Assembly (NCBI GenBank): GCA_003134505.1 | Contig: PLBK01000012.1 | Location: 1-64,000 of the forward strand | DNA: 64,000 nucleotides | DNA from: Actinomycetota bacterium | Lineage (GTDB): Bacteria > Actinomycetota > Thermoleophilia > Gaiellales > Gaiellaceae | Direction of reading: 5' to 3' | In this document: in pieces, positions 15,679-24,721 of the stretch | Position numbering within the stretch: position 1 is the stretch's first letter | Layout of the letters: each line of letters starts with the position of its first letter | Notes under the pieces: generated by a model | Seen by the model: only the letters and a program-made list of their open reading frames with translations | The model's database searches: none | What the model was told of the DNA's origin: nothing | Position numbers and translations under genes: made by a program

Positions 15679-16644
15679 TCAGCGGAAGGGCACGACGGCC
15701 GGCTCTCCGCTCGTCCGCCTGTAGACCGCGAAGAAGTCGCGCGTGTCGGGAGCGAGGTACCGCGCCGCGCTCTGCTGGTAGTTGGGGACGAACATGCTCG
15801 GCTGCAGGCCGTGCCGGTGGACGTAGACGTTGAAGGTCGGCCACTGCGGGTTGATGTCCAGCTCGATGGCGCGCACAGCCCCGGCCCGGATCAGGATGTC
15901 CGCGAGGCCGGCGGCGGTCTGAGCCGGCGCCGCGGCGTAGATCAGGTTCCCGCGCCTGTCGACGCCGATGCCCGTCCGCCAGACCGCAGTCGCGCCGCCG
16001 AGTGTCGCCCCCCACTCCCACCCGTTGCCGATGGTCGGGCTCGGCCGGGCGCCCTGGACGATCAGGGGCAGGTTTTGCCGGGCGAACGCGACCTCCGGCC
16101 CGGGCGTCGGCCCGCCGCGCCACGACACGATGTCCACCCCGCCGTCGCGGTACCCGATCAGGGTGCCGAGCCCGCGCCGGAGCCAGACGTACGTGTGCCC
16201 GTCAACGGAGAACCCTCCGTCGGCGCCGTGCCCGTATTTGAACCCACCGTTGAAGGCCGCGACCAGCCGCCACCGCTCGCCGCTCGGGATCTGCGCCGGG
16301 CCTCGCGGCGAGGCGCCCGGCGGCTCGTAGAGGCCTGGATAGAGCGCGAGCCCGGTGCGGGCGTGGTCGATCCAGGCCACGTAGGCGATCGCCAGCGGGT
16401 TGCCCGGATCCGGGTGGAAGGTCGTGACGAGGAGAGGCGGCGCCCCCGCGACGAACGCGCCCAGGGCGTGCCAGACACCGTCATCGGAGCCCGCAGCCGT
16501 GAGCACGGGCGGGATCCGTCGCGGGCGGTAGAGCGGGCCCTGACGGTGCGGAGCCGCGGCGATGACGGACGCGAGGATCAGCGCAGCCAGCACCGGCGCG
16601 CCGAGGAGGAGCGTCAGTCGAGGCAGACGGCGACGAGTCGGCAC
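15679..16644 (-). CDS. Phosphodiester glycosidase (NAGPA-domain) family protein
   Basis: 321 residues, anchored or exported by an N-terminal helix (about 10-30). The NAGPA-type core is recognisable: WRLVAAFNGGFKYG, GGFSVDGHTYVW, TLIGYRDGGVDIVSW, FARQNLPLIVQG, and AGAVRAIELDINPQWPTF, where the Asp in LDIN is a likely active-site residue. Family members remove N-acetylglucosamine from phosphodiester-linked glycans or trim exopolysaccharide and teichoic-acid-like polymers. The envelope-polysaccharide genes at 28-36 kb offer possible substrates, by inference. Confidence 0.82.
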   Translation of the reverse strand: MPTRRRLPRLTLLLGAPVLAALILASVIAAAPHRQGPLYRPRRIPPVLTAAGSDDGVWHALGAFVAGAPPLLVTTFHPDPGNPLAIAYVAWIDHARTGLALYPGLYEPPGASPRGPAQIPSGERWRLVAAFNGGFKYGHGADGGFSVDGHTYVWLRRGLGTLIGYRDGGVDIVSWRGGPTPGPEVAFARQNLPLIVQGARPSPTIGNGWEWGATLGGATAVWRTGIGVDRRGNLIYAAAPAQTAAGLADILIRAGAVRAIELDINPQWPTFNVYVHRHGLQPSMFVPNYQQSAARYLAPDTRDFFAVYRRTSGEPAVVPFR

Positions 16645-16764
16645 CCCTCAAGTTGAGCGCCGGCAGATGAGACATCCGTGAAGGCGAATCGGTCGACTCC
16701 GAAGAGGTTCGCGGCCGCTGTCGCCGAATAGTGGAGCCTGCTCCGGGCGGCGTTCGTTTCCCTC

Positions 16765-17853
16765 GTGGTCGCGACGGCACTCGCCGCCGCCGGCTCGGCG
16801 CTGCCCGACTCTCACATCGGCGAGAAGCAGGCCGAGGCGCGGCGGGTGCTGGCGCAGATCGATCAGCTCGGCCACTCGCTCGACCTGGCCACGGAGGCGT
16901 ACAACGGCGCCACGTACCGACTCGGCCGGATCCGTGCATCACTCCGCGAGACCCACCTCGAGCTGCGCGTCGCGCGCCACGACTACCGGATCGCGGAGCG
17001 CAACCTCGCGTCGCACCTGCGCGACCTGTACATCTCCGGCCCGGCCGATCCGACGCTCGAAGTGATCCTCGGCGCCCGCTCGTTGGACGACGTCCTGGGC
17101 GCGCTCGATGCGACGAGCCGGATCGAGGAGCAGGACACACAGCTGGTGACCGAGGTCAACCGCTTCAGGGCGGAGGTCACGAGCCGCAACGCCTTGCTCC
17201 AGCGGGCGCGGCAGGCCCAGGAGCACTTCGTCGCCGAGCGCGCGGCCGCGCGGGCCCGGATCGCGCACGGGCTGGCCGAGCAGCGACGCCTGCTCGCGTC
17301 CATCCGCGGCGAGATCGCGCGACTGCAAGCCGCGGAGGCGGCGCGCCAGGCTCAGCTCGCGGCCGAGGCTCGCGCCCGGATGATCCAGCAGCGGCTTCTG
17401 GAGCAGCAGGCTCTGAGCTCGGTCGTCGTCGGCGCCACGGCGGAGAGCCCGAGCGCGAACGGCTTCCCGTCGGCCGTCGTCCTGCCGCCCTCGGCCGTGG
17501 GCGCGCGTGTGGTCCAGCTCGCGGAGCAGGAGCTCGGACACCCCTACGTCTGGGGAGCGGCCGGGCCGTACGCCTTCGACTGCTCGGGCCTCGTGACCTA
17601 CGTCTTCGCCCAGCTCGGAATCTCTCTGCCCCACTTCGCGGCCGCGCAGTGGAACTACGGCGCGTACGTGCCGAGAGACCAGCTCGAGCCCGGCGATCTC
17701 GTCTTCTTCGAGAACCTCGGCCACGTGGGCATCTACGCGGGCGGCGACGAGTACATCCAGGCTCCGCAGCCGGGCGATGTCGTCAAGATCACTCCGCTCT
17801 CCGACCCGTGGTCCGCCGCGAACTACTACGGCGCGAAGCGGATCGTCGGCTGA
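16765..17853 (+). CDS. NlpC/P60 peptidoglycan endopeptidase with coiled coil
   Basis: 362 residues. A long coiled coil (about 17-215, Ala/Arg/Gln-rich) precedes an NlpC/P60 domain with the nucleophile Cys273 in FDCSGLVTYVF and His320 in NLGHVGIYAG. It resembles RipA/PcsB-type hydrolases, which cut gamma-D-Glu-meso-DAP bonds during cell separation. The signal peptide is incomplete with GTG 16765. The same frame runs back to a TAG at 16729, and the residues in between (LLRAAFVSLVV) look like the missing half. A CTG at 16738 or a mutated start may therefore be involved. Confidence 0.88.
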   Translation: MVATALAAAGSALPDSHIGEKQAEARRVLAQIDQLGHSLDLATEAYNGATYRLGRIRASLRETHLELRVARHDYRIAERNLASHLRDLYISGPADPTLEVILGARSLDDVLGALDATSRIEEQDTQLVTEVNRFRAEVTSRNALLQRARQAQEHFVAERAAARARIAHGLAEQRRLLASIRGEIARLQAAEAARQAQLAAEARARMIQQRLLEQQALSSVVVGATAESPSANGFPSAVVLPPSAVGARVVQLAEQELGHPYVWGAAGPYAFDCSGLVTYVFAQLGISLPHFAAAQWNYGAYVPRDQLEPGDLVFFENLGHVGIYAGGDEYIQAPQPGDVVKITPLSDPWSAANYYGAKRIVG

Positions 17854-17900
17854 GCAGGCTCACGGTGCCCTCATCTCCTAGCTGAGACACTCCGTCCCGC

Positions 17901-19424
17901 TTGGGACCGAGCGTCGGCCACGTCACCACCGCGGGCGGGCACGATGGTCGGCCCCTGCCCGCCCTCGCGCGCCGTCGGCCTCGAGTCGGGTCAGCTTCGG
18001 TTGCCGCTGCCGGGGCGATCGCGGGCTCGGTCGTCCTCGCCGTCCTCCTGAGGATCCCGTTCCTCTCCACCGGGCTCAGCCCCGACGAGGGTGGCTACGC
18101 CTACGTCGCGAGCCAGTGGGCTCGAGGTGCACGGCTGTACGGAACGGACTGGGTCGACCGGCCGCAGGGCCTGCTCGTCGCCTACCGCCTGCTGCTCGAC
18201 GTCGGGCATTCCGCGTGGGCGATCCGGCTCGGCGCGCTCCTGTTCGCGGCGGGCATCACGGTACTGCTCGGCGTCGCCGGCTGGCTGCTCGCGGGGCCGC
18301 GGGCCGGAGCCGTCGCGGCGGTCGTGTACGCCGTCGTCGGGGTCGCGCCGCACCTGCAGGGCTTCACCTTCAACGGGGAGCTTGTGGCTTCGCTCCCGGT
18401 CACCGGGTGCGTCGTCGCCTCGCTCGCCTGGCGCCGGGACGGGCGGGCACGGTGGTTGGTCGCGGCTGGAGCGGCTGCCGGGCTCGGGGTGCTCATGAAG
18501 CAGTCGGCTTTCGACGGGCTCGTCGTCGCGCTCGCGGTCGCGCTGGCTGGTGGTCACGGCGCGCGCCGGCGGCTCGCGAACGCCTCGGTGCTCGCTGCCG
18601 GCGCGGCGATTCCCCTCGGGGCGTCGGCGATCCACGGAGCGCTGACCGGCTGGGGCGACTACTGGTTCGCCGTGGTCGGGTACAAGCTGAGCGCTCCCTC
18701 GGGCGCCAGCGTGGACGTCACGTCTCGCCTCGGCGCGCTCGGCACGAGCTGGCTCGGCGCTCGGCGGGACCTGGGGACGATCGTCCTGGTCGTGCTCGCC
18801 CTCGTCGCCCTCGCCGTCGCACAGCGGAAGCGGATCTGGTTGCCCGCGCTCTGGCTCGGCGCCGCCTTCATCGGCATGAATGCGGCCTCGCTGTACTGGC
18901 CTCACTACTACGTCCAGCTCCTACCACCGCTCGCGCTGCTGGTCGCCGTCGGCGGGGCGAGCCTGCCGGGACGCCTGCTCCCGCTGGGAGTGGTCGCGCT
19001 CGTCGTCGTGCCGGCTTTGCTCGAGCTCCGACACCTCCAGCAGCTGTCGCCGCCCGCCCGGCAGCGCGTGATCCCCTACTACGGCCAGTTCGTGCGCGAC
19101 CAGCGGGTGGCGACGGAGGTCGACAGGCTCACCCGACCCGGACAGGCGATCTACGCGCTCGACTCCGAGGCCGATCTGTACTTCATAGCCGACCGCCCCG
19201 CGCCGTTCCGCTACCTCTGGGGGCATCCCCTGGAGGAGGTGCCGGGTGCCCTCGGGCAACTCCGCTCGCTCCTCTCCGGAGCCCGGCGGCCCCGGCTCGT
19301 CGTCGTGTTCCGATCTGCGCCGCTGGTCGATTCGAGCGGCAAGCTCGCGCGCATCCTGGCCCGCGACTACAGGCCGCTCGAAATCGTGCCGGGGACGAAC
19401 GTCCCGATCCTGCAGCGAACCTGA
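17901..19424 (+). CDS. GT39-type polytopic glycosyltransferase
   Basis: About 507 residues with roughly ten hydrophobic helices. The first periplasmic loop carries LSPDEGGYAYVASQ and DWVDRPQGLLVAYR, the acidic DE pair being the hallmark catalytic site of polyprenyl-phosphate-sugar transferases (ArnT/PMT clan). Later loops include GFTFNGELVA and HYYVQLLPPLALL. It would transfer a sugar from a lipid carrier to an extracytoplasmic acceptor. A paralogue with the same DEGGYA...DRPQG layout lies at 28311. The TTG start at 17901 is uncertain; no ATG or GTG occurs before the first helix. Confidence 0.82.
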   Translation: MGPSVGHVTTAGGHDGRPLPALARRRPRVGSASVAAAGAIAGSVVLAVLLRIPFLSTGLSPDEGGYAYVASQWARGARLYGTDWVDRPQGLLVAYRLLLDVGHSAWAIRLGALLFAAGITVLLGVAGWLLAGPRAGAVAAVVYAVVGVAPHLQGFTFNGELVASLPVTGCVVASLAWRRDGRARWLVAAGAAAGLGVLMKQSAFDGLVVALAVALAGGHGARRRLANASVLAAGAAIPLGASAIHGALTGWGDYWFAVVGYKLSAPSGASVDVTSRLGALGTSWLGARRDLGTIVLVVLALVALAVAQRKRIWLPALWLGAAFIGMNAASLYWPHYYVQLLPPLALLVAVGGASLPGRLLPLGVVALVVVPALLELRHLQQLSPPARQRVIPYYGQFVRDQRVATEVDRLTRPGQAIYALDSEADLYFIADRPAPFRYLWGHPLEEVPGALGQLRSLLSGARRPRLVVVFRSAPLVDSSGKLARILARDYRPLEIVPGTNVPILQRT

Positions 19425-19437
19425 CCCTGCGTGACGC

Positions 19438-19719
19438 TCAGGGCTTGCTGCCGCGGCGCTCGACTTCGAGCAGTCCGCGGCGGAACGCGATCGCGACCGC
19501 GTGCGTCCTCGTCCTCGCCTGCATCTTCATCCGCAGCGCGTGCAGACGGCTCCGCATGGTCTTCGCCGAGATCGACAGCTTCTCGGCCATCTCCGCGTCG
19601 GTGAGGCCGTCCGCCATCAGGGTGAGGAGCTCGAGCTCGCGCTGGGACGGCTTGGGCGGCTCGGCCAGCGCGGCCACGACCTCGTCGTAGCCGGCCTGCT
19701 TCTCGCGATCGGTTGCCAT
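19438..19719 (-). CDS. LuxR-type helix-turn-helix regulator, small
   Basis: 93 residues from ATG 19719. The C-terminal two thirds is a GerE/LuxR DNA-binding domain (LELLTLMADGLTDAEMAEKL, SISAKTMRSRLHALRMKM). There is no receiver or sensor domain, so it would be a stand-alone regulator or depend on a partner. It converges on the GT39 gene and lies upstream of, and divergent to, the two tandem secreted proteins, which makes those plausible targets. Confidence 0.85.
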   Translation of the reverse strand: MATDREKQAGYDEVVAALAEPPKPSQRELELLTLMADGLTDAEMAEKLSISAKTMRSRLHALRMKMQARTRTHAVAIAFRRGLLEVERRGSKP

Positions 19720-19819
19720 CGTCTCCGTTATCGGCCGCAAGCGGCCGCAGCTACAGCGCCAACGGTGGGGGACGTCCGTCGTCCCCGAAAGGGGCACTGG
19801 TCAGAGGCGGCAGACCCGC

Positions 19820-19828
19820 TTAGAGTCA
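19820..19828 (+). promoter_or_regulatory. CTTAGAGTC promoter-like box upstream of 19863 gene
   Basis: The string CTTAGAGTC occurs here and again at about 21126, in each case 35-55 bases before the Shine-Dalgarno-led start of one of the two tandem paralogues. TAGAGT inside it fits a -10 box. Confidence 0.4.
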
Positions 19829-19862
19829 GACCTCGAGGTTCGGTCGGAAAGGGGAGATCGGG

Positions 19863-21077
19863 GTGGGGATCAAGCGCACGCTGATGCTGGCGATGCTGCT
19901 CGCGACCGGGGCCGTGCTCGCAACGGGCACGGCCTCCGCGGTCGACTCGCAGAACCCGAACGGGCATTTCCTCGGCGCGCTCGAGCCGGGCGCGGCGGGC
20001 GGCGCCGTCGACGCGGCCGGCAGCCCGAACCTCAGCTGGCACGGCGGGCCGGTGATGCACTCGACGAGCGTCTACTCGGTCTACTGGGCCCCGCCCGGGT
20101 ACGGCTACCAGGCCGGCTACAGCGCCACGATCGACAAGTACTTCCAGGACGTGGCCACCGACAGCGGCAAGACGTCGAACGTCTATGCCATCGACAAGCA
20201 GTACACCGACGGGAGCGGCCCGGCGCTGTACGCCTCGACCTTCACGGGCTCGCTGACCGACACGGATCCGTATCCGGCGAGCGGCTGCTCGGACGCGCCC
20301 TTCACGCCGGTCTGTCTCACGGACAGCCAGCTCCAGAGCGAGCTGAAGAGCTTCGTCGCCGCCAAGGGCCTGCCGCGGGGCATGTCGACGATCTACTTCG
20401 TGTTCTTCCCGATCGGCGTCGGGAGCTGCTTCGACTCGACGTCCACGTCGTGCACGTACAGCCAGTACTGCGCCTACCACGGCTGGATCGGGAGCGGCGA
20501 CGCGAGCACGATCATCTACGCAAACATGCCGTACGCCGACCAGCCGAGCGCGGGCTCGAACTGCGACATCGAGTCGTCCCCGAACGGGAACGACGCGGAC
20601 GCGACGATCAACGTCACGAGCCACGAGCACAACGAGGCGATCACCGACCCGCTCGGCAACGCCTGGTACGACTCGGGCGGCTACGAGATCGGCGACAAGT
20701 GCGCCTGGACGTTCGGCCAGCAGCTCGGATCGACGCAGTACGGCTCCTACAACCAGGCGATCTCGAGCGGCAAGTACGAGCTGCAGCAGGAGTGGAGCAA
20801 CCTGCTCTCGAGCTGCGCGCTCACTGCCGTGATCCTGGCGCCGCAGATCACGAGCTTCTCGCCGGGCCACGGCCGCGCCGGGACGCTCATCACCCTGACC
20901 GGGAAGAACCTGCTCGGCGCCACGCAGGCGCAGTTGCGCGGGGTGTCCACGAGCTTCACCGTCGTCTCGACCACAAGGGTCCAGGCACGGGTTCCAGCCG
21001 GTGTCGCGGGCCTGGCCAAGTGGACGGTGACCACGCCCGGCGGGACGGCGACGAGCGCCTACTTCTGCGCTTGCTGA
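19863..21077 (+). CDS. Secreted SHEHNEAITDP-family protein with IPT/TIG domain, copy 1
   Basis: 404 residues. Signal peptide 1-26, then a region of about 300 residues with paired cysteines, and the block TSHEHNEAITDPLGNAWYD followed by GYEIGDKCAW. The two His, Glu and Asp residues look like a metal site, but it is not the HExxH zincin motif. Residues about 325-398 form an IPT/TIG Ig-like domain (ITSFSPGHGRAGTLITLTG). The protein ends in FCAC. The layout recalls plant EXORDIUM-like proteins in its SHE...TDP block; function unknown. GTG start with Shine-Dalgarno GAAAGGGGAG. The next gene is its paralogue. Confidence 0.82.
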   Translation: MGIKRTLMLAMLLATGAVLATGTASAVDSQNPNGHFLGALEPGAAGGAVDAAGSPNLSWHGGPVMHSTSVYSVYWAPPGYGYQAGYSATIDKYFQDVATDSGKTSNVYAIDKQYTDGSGPALYASTFTGSLTDTDPYPASGCSDAPFTPVCLTDSQLQSELKSFVAAKGLPRGMSTIYFVFFPIGVGSCFDSTSTSCTYSQYCAYHGWIGSGDASTIIYANMPYADQPSAGSNCDIESSPNGNDADATINVTSHEHNEAITDPLGNAWYDSGGYEIGDKCAWTFGQQLGSTQYGSYNQAISSGKYELQQEWSNLLSSCALTAVILAPQITSFSPGHGRAGTLITLTGKNLLGATQAQLRGVSTSFTVVSTTRVQARVPAGVAGLAKWTVTTPGGTATSAYFCAC

Positions 21078-21125
21078 GCCGGGTGGCCGGGCGGCCACGG
21101 CTTCTCGACGCACGTCCCGAAAGCC

Positions 21126-21134
21126 CTTAGAGTC
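21126..21134 (+). promoter_or_regulatory. CTTAGAGTC promoter-like box upstream of 21179 gene
   Basis: Second occurrence of the shared string, 45 bases before the ATG. It suggests each paralogue has its own promoter. Confidence 0.4.
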
Positions 21135-21178
21135 CAGGGGCTGTTCTCTCCGCCCTTCTATGAAAGGTGCCCGCAGCC

Positions 21179-22399
21179 ATGAAGCGACTGCTCTTCGCCA
21201 TGCTGCTCGCGATCGCGGCCGTTGCCGCGCTCGCGGGCCAGCTCCAGTCGGCGCACGGATCGAGCACCTCGGTCCCGAGCCATATCGCCGGTGTCGTCCC
21301 GACCGTGGGTCACGTCAGGCCCGATGACAACTGCCCCCCGAGCGGATGCGGCTCCGGGGATCTCCTGTACCACGGCGGCCCGACGATGACCACGAACAAG
21401 ACCTACGCGATCTACTGGGTGCCGGGCGGCTACTCGATCGCGCCGGGGTACGACACGACGATCAACCAGTTCTTCACCGACGTCGCTCACGACAGCGGCA
21501 TGGGAACGAACGTGTACGCCGTCGACACGCAGTACTCGGGCATCCAGTACGCCTCGACCGTCGGCAGCTCCGTCACCGACACGAATGCGTTCCCTGCGAG
21601 CGGCTGTCCGCTCTACAACGGCCTCACGGAGTGCCTGACCGACGCGCAGATCATCGCGGAGATCAACAACGTGATCACCGCTCAGGGCTGGACGCGGAAC
21701 GGAACGAACATGTTCTTCATGTTCACGCCTGAAAACGTCGGGAGCTGCTTCGACGCGGGCGGAGGCTCGTGCGCCTACACGGCGTACTGCGCCTACCACG
21801 GGTACACCCCGAGCGGTGCGATCTACGCCAACCAGCCGTATGCGTTCACACCGAGCTGCGACGTCGGCCAGTACCCGAACGGCATCTCGAACCAGGCCGA
21901 TCCGACGATCAACGTGGTCAGCCACGAGCACAACGAGGCGATCACGGATCCGCAGGTGAACATCAACAGCGCCTGGTACGACGCCGCCGGTTACGAGATC
22001 GGCGACAAGTGCGTCTACACGTTCGGCACGCGCTCCGGTTCGAACGGCTCGGAGTACTCGAACACGATCAACGGGCACCACTACTGGCTTCAGGAGGAGT
22101 ACTCGAACGCCAGCCACTCCTGCGTCCAGACGTACTCCGTCACCGGGGGCGGCGGCAAGCCCATCGTCTCGAGCTTCTCGCCCTCGCGGGGCCGGGCGGG
22201 AACCGCGGTCACGCTGACCGGGCAGAACTTCGGGAACGCGACCCAGGTGCTCCTGCGTTCGACGAGCGCGGTGATCATCAGCAAGACGTCGACGACGATC
22301 AAGACGAAGGTCCCGACCGGCGTCACCGGGCTCGCCAAGTGGACGGTGAAGAATCCGGCCGGATCCGGTACGGACAACTCGTTCTTCTGCGCCTGCTAG
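21179..22399 (+). CDS. Secreted SHEHNEAITDP-family protein with IPT/TIG domain, copy 2
   Basis: 406 residues, colinear with copy 1 from signal peptide to the last residue. It keeps HGGPTMTTNKTYAIYWVPGG, FPASGC, VGSCFD, CAYTAYCAYHG, VSHEHNEAITDP, the GYEIGDKC block, the IPT/TIG domain (VSSFSPSRGRAGTAVTLTG) and the terminal FCAC. The middle is diverged, so the duplication is not recent. ATG 21179 is chosen over GTG 21167 because GAAAGG is then correctly spaced. A strong terminator hairpin follows at 22413-22445. Confidence 0.82.
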   Translation: MKRLLFAMLLAIAAVAALAGQLQSAHGSSTSVPSHIAGVVPTVGHVRPDDNCPPSGCGSGDLLYHGGPTMTTNKTYAIYWVPGGYSIAPGYDTTINQFFTDVAHDSGMGTNVYAVDTQYSGIQYASTVGSSVTDTNAFPASGCPLYNGLTECLTDAQIIAEINNVITAQGWTRNGTNMFFMFTPENVGSCFDAGGGSCAYTAYCAYHGYTPSGAIYANQPYAFTPSCDVGQYPNGISNQADPTINVVSHEHNEAITDPQVNINSAWYDAAGYEIGDKCVYTFGTRSGSNGSEYSNTINGHHYWLQEEYSNASHSCVQTYSVTGGGGKPIVSSFSPSRGRAGTAVTLTGQNFGNATQVLLRSTSAVIISKTSTTIKTKVPTGVTGLAKWTVKNPAGSGTDNSFFCAC

Positions 22400-22412
22400 A
22401 CCAGCCACTCCT

Positions 22413-22445
22413 CGGGGGAGGGCCGCCGACCGCGGCTCTCCCCCG
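22413..22445 (+). terminator. Intrinsic-type terminator hairpin after 22399
   Basis: 14-bp stem with one mismatch (22413-22426 with 22432-22445) and a 5-nt loop, 14 bases past the stop codon. No U-tract, as usual in high-GC genomes. Confidence 0.65.
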
Positions 22446-22461
22446 GTCTCTTACTCGCTAG

Positions 22462-22467
22462 TACGGT
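22462..22467 (+). promoter_or_regulatory. Putative -10 box of leaderless SnoaL-like gene
   Basis: TACGGT with a 7-nt spacer to the GTG start at 22475. Confidence 0.5.
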
Positions 22468-22474
22468 TTCCGGC

Positions 22475-22888
22475 GTGAGGCAAGCGAACGTCGAGCTGGT
22501 GCTGCGCGGCTACTGGGCCTTCGTCGCCGGCGACCTGGACACGGTCGCGGAGATGCTCGACCCGGAGATCGAGTGGGTATCGGTCGACCCGGAGAGCGCG
22601 GCCGGCCACGAGAGCGTGCTCGACATCCTCGCGGAGCGCTTCGAGGAGGGCTACCGGGTCGAAATCGAGCGCTGCGTCGGGATCGGCGACGAGGTCGCAG
22701 TCTCCTTCAGGGTTGCCGGGGAGGAGCGAGACGCGTCGGACGACCGGCCTCTGCAGACCCGCCGCTATTTCACGGTCGGCCGCTACTCGGCCGTCGTCAC
22801 CGTCCGCAACGGGCGTGTCGCCCGCGTCCAGGAGTACCCGCACCTGGCCGCCGCGCTCGAGGCGCTCGGGCTCGACGAGGAAGCTTGA
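22475..22888 (+). CDS. SnoaL-like (NTF2-fold) protein
   Basis: 137 residues with the typical NTF2-superfamily course: an N-terminal helix pair (NVELVLRGYWAFVAGDLDTVAEML), DPEIEWVSVD, then a curved sheet (VAVSFRVAGEER, YFTVGRYSAVVTVRNGRVARVQEY). Such proteins act as small isomerases, cyclases or binding subunits; the substrate cannot be told. The gene appears leaderless. The zinc-ribbon gene follows after one base, so both are likely on one message. Confidence 0.8.
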   Translation: MRQANVELVLRGYWAFVAGDLDTVAEMLDPEIEWVSVDPESAAGHESVLDILAERFEEGYRVEIERCVGIGDEVAVSFRVAGEERDASDDRPLQTRRYFTVGRYSAVVTVRNGRVARVQEYPHLAAALEALGLDEEA

Positions 22889-22889
22889 C

Positions 22890-23180
22890 TTGGCCGTCGG
22901 CGAGAGCCCGCGCTGGTGGGCGGTCCGCCGCGCGGGGAGCAGCAAGCCGGCCACGTATCGCTGCCCGTTCTGCGGGCGGCTGCTGCACGCCATGAGCGAG
23001 CACGTCCTGATCGCGCCGGAGGGTGATTCGAGCCGTCGGCGCCACGCTCACGCCGCCTGTGTCGCCCGGGCCCGGGCCGTCGGCACGCTGCTGACCCTCG
23101 ACGACTGGCGCGCTGCCCAGGGCCTGAGCCCGCGGCGGCGGCTCAGGCTGCCCTGGCGGCGCCGACCGGCTACGGAGTGA
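22890..23180 (+). CDS. Small zinc-ribbon-like protein
   Basis: 96 residues from TTG 22890. It carries YRCPFCGRLLHAMSEHVLIAP and a later HAHAACVARARA, so a C-x2-C pair with a downstream His/Cys pair could bind zinc. The rest is Arg-rich. It starts one base after the SnoaL-like stop, which indicates translational coupling. It overlaps the end of the convergent PQQ-repeat gene by 11 bases. Not a family I can name. Confidence 0.68.
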   Translation: MAVGESPRWWAVRRAGSSKPATYRCPFCGRLLHAMSEHVLIAPEGDSSRRRHAHAACVARARAVGTLLTLDDWRAAQGLSPRRRLRLPWRRRPATE

Positions 23181-24618
23181 ACGCGTAGAGCTTGTTGTCC
23201 CAGGACGGGACGAGCAGCATGCCGTTGACGACGATCGGCGCCGCGTAGAGCCCGCCGCCGATGGTCGCGCCGCTCGACCACAGCTGGGCGCCGGTCGCGG
23301 CGTTGAACGCCCGTTCCGTGTTGCCGTAGCCGTCCCCGTAGTAGACGACGCCGTTGGCGACCGTCGGCGGCGAGTCGCTCGTGTAGTTCGGCCCGACGGT
23401 CTGCTGCCAGGCGAGCGACAGCTGGCAGTTGCTGCCGGCGTGGAGCGCGATGAGCCCATGGAAGTACGTGCCCGTGTTCGAGTCCGAGTTGTTCGAGATG
23501 TAGAGCATGTTCGTCTTCGGGCTCCAGGCCGGGATGCCGTTGAACTGGTAGTCGTTCACGTCGGCGATCTGGAAGCGCTGCGTGTAGCCCGCGCTCAGGC
23601 TTCCTTCGTTGTAGACGACGAACACGCCCGTCTTGTTCTTCGCCGCCACCTGCTGCGTCGGGCATCCGGACGGCCGGTAGAGGATCGGGGTCGCGCCGAA
23701 GTCGACGTCGCCGCCCGTGAGCCCGGGGTAGTTCGCGCCGAGGACGTTCAGCGACGCGTCGAGCTCGACCACGTCCTCGGAGTAGGAGTAGGACTCGGGG
23801 TTCGTGAGCGCGTTGCCGGTCGCGACGAACACGTGGCCGTTCGCCGGATCGATCGAGGCACCGCCCGGGCCCCAGATCCCGCCGCCGTCCACGCCCGGTG
23901 TCGCCGGATAGAAGCTCTTGACGATCGTGCGCGAAGCGATGCTGATCTCCGAGACACGGCCCTTGTAGGGCGCGAAGTCGCAATGGCTCGCCACGACGAC
24001 GTAGAGATTCCCGGCCCGCTCGTTGATGCCCCCGTAGACGTGGTCGTGTGCCGGCTGGAAGACGTTGCGCACGGGCCAGCCGACCTGCTCCTGGCCCGTC
24101 GCAAGAGCGAGCGCGTGCACGGAGCCGTCCCCGCCTGCCACGTACACGACGGCCACCCCGGGGCGGCTGCGGTCGATGACGCCGGCGCCCCCGATCCCGA
24201 ACACCCCGTCCGGCATGTCGCCGCAGCCCGTCTGGATCGAGCCGAGACTCTTGTGCCACAGCACCTGCCCCGTCGCGGCGTCGAGCGCGTAGAAGTCTCC
24301 GTGCTCCGTGCCCTCGTAGACGACGTTCTTCGTCCCGCGTCCCGGGATGACGACTCCGGCGGCCTCGACCGGCTGCGCGATCATCACGTCGCCGAGGTTC
24401 GCCGTCCAGCGGACGTGGAGCGACGCGGCGTTCGACGTGCCGATCGTCGTCTCGGCTGGGTTGTAGCCGGTGCGCTGGAGGTCGTAGCCGTACGTCGTCC
24501 AACTGATCCCCGCTCCGAGCGGATTGTCGTCCGCGCCCGCTGCCGGCAGGAGGACGAGCGCAACGGACGTCGCAGCGAGCAGCAGCGCGGTGAGAAGGCG
24601 AAGACGGGAACCGGGCAT
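23170..24618 (-). CDS. Secreted PQQ-type beta-propeller protein
   Basis: 482 residues. Signal peptide 1-29 (LLTALLLAATSVALVLLPAAGA), then propeller blades of the quinoprotein dehydrogenase kind (YALDAATGQVLWHK, VHALALATGQEQVGW, AFNAATGAQLWSSG, LLVPSWDNKLYAFTP). Tryptophan-docking motifs are present, but the calcium- and PQQ-binding residues of true dehydrogenases cannot be confirmed, so it may be a BamB-like scaffold. ATG 24618 follows GAGGAGA. It is divergent from pfkA. Confidence 0.82.
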   Translation of the reverse strand: MPGSRLRLLTALLLAATSVALVLLPAAGADDNPLGAGISWTTYGYDLQRTGYNPAETTIGTSNAASLHVRWTANLGDVMIAQPVEAAGVVIPGRGTKNVVYEGTEHGDFYALDAATGQVLWHKSLGSIQTGCGDMPDGVFGIGGAGVIDRSRPGVAVVYVAGGDGSVHALALATGQEQVGWPVRNVFQPAHDHVYGGINERAGNLYVVVASHCDFAPYKGRVSEISIASRTIVKSFYPATPGVDGGGIWGPGGASIDPANGHVFVATGNALTNPESYSYSEDVVELDASLNVLGANYPGLTGGDVDFGATPILYRPSGCPTQQVAAKNKTGVFVVYNEGSLSAGYTQRFQIADVNDYQFNGIPAWSPKTNMLYISNNSDSNTGTYFHGLIALHAGSNCQLSLAWQQTVGPNYTSDSPPTVANGVVYYGDGYGNTERAFNAATGAQLWSSGATIGGGLYAAPIVVNGMLLVPSWDNKLYAFTP

Positions 24619-24721
24619 CGAGTCTCCTCGGGACGGGTGGGCCGAGTGTACGGAGACGATCCGACGACGGTCAATCGCGCGTTCGAGTACCTGACCACGG
24701 CGCGCCGCGGTAGCTATCGTC

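Noticed and set aside
19850-22400. Zincin metalloprotease call for the SHEHNEAITDP proteins
   Set aside because: The HExxH motif is absent (the text is HEHNE), so protease activity cannot be claimed.
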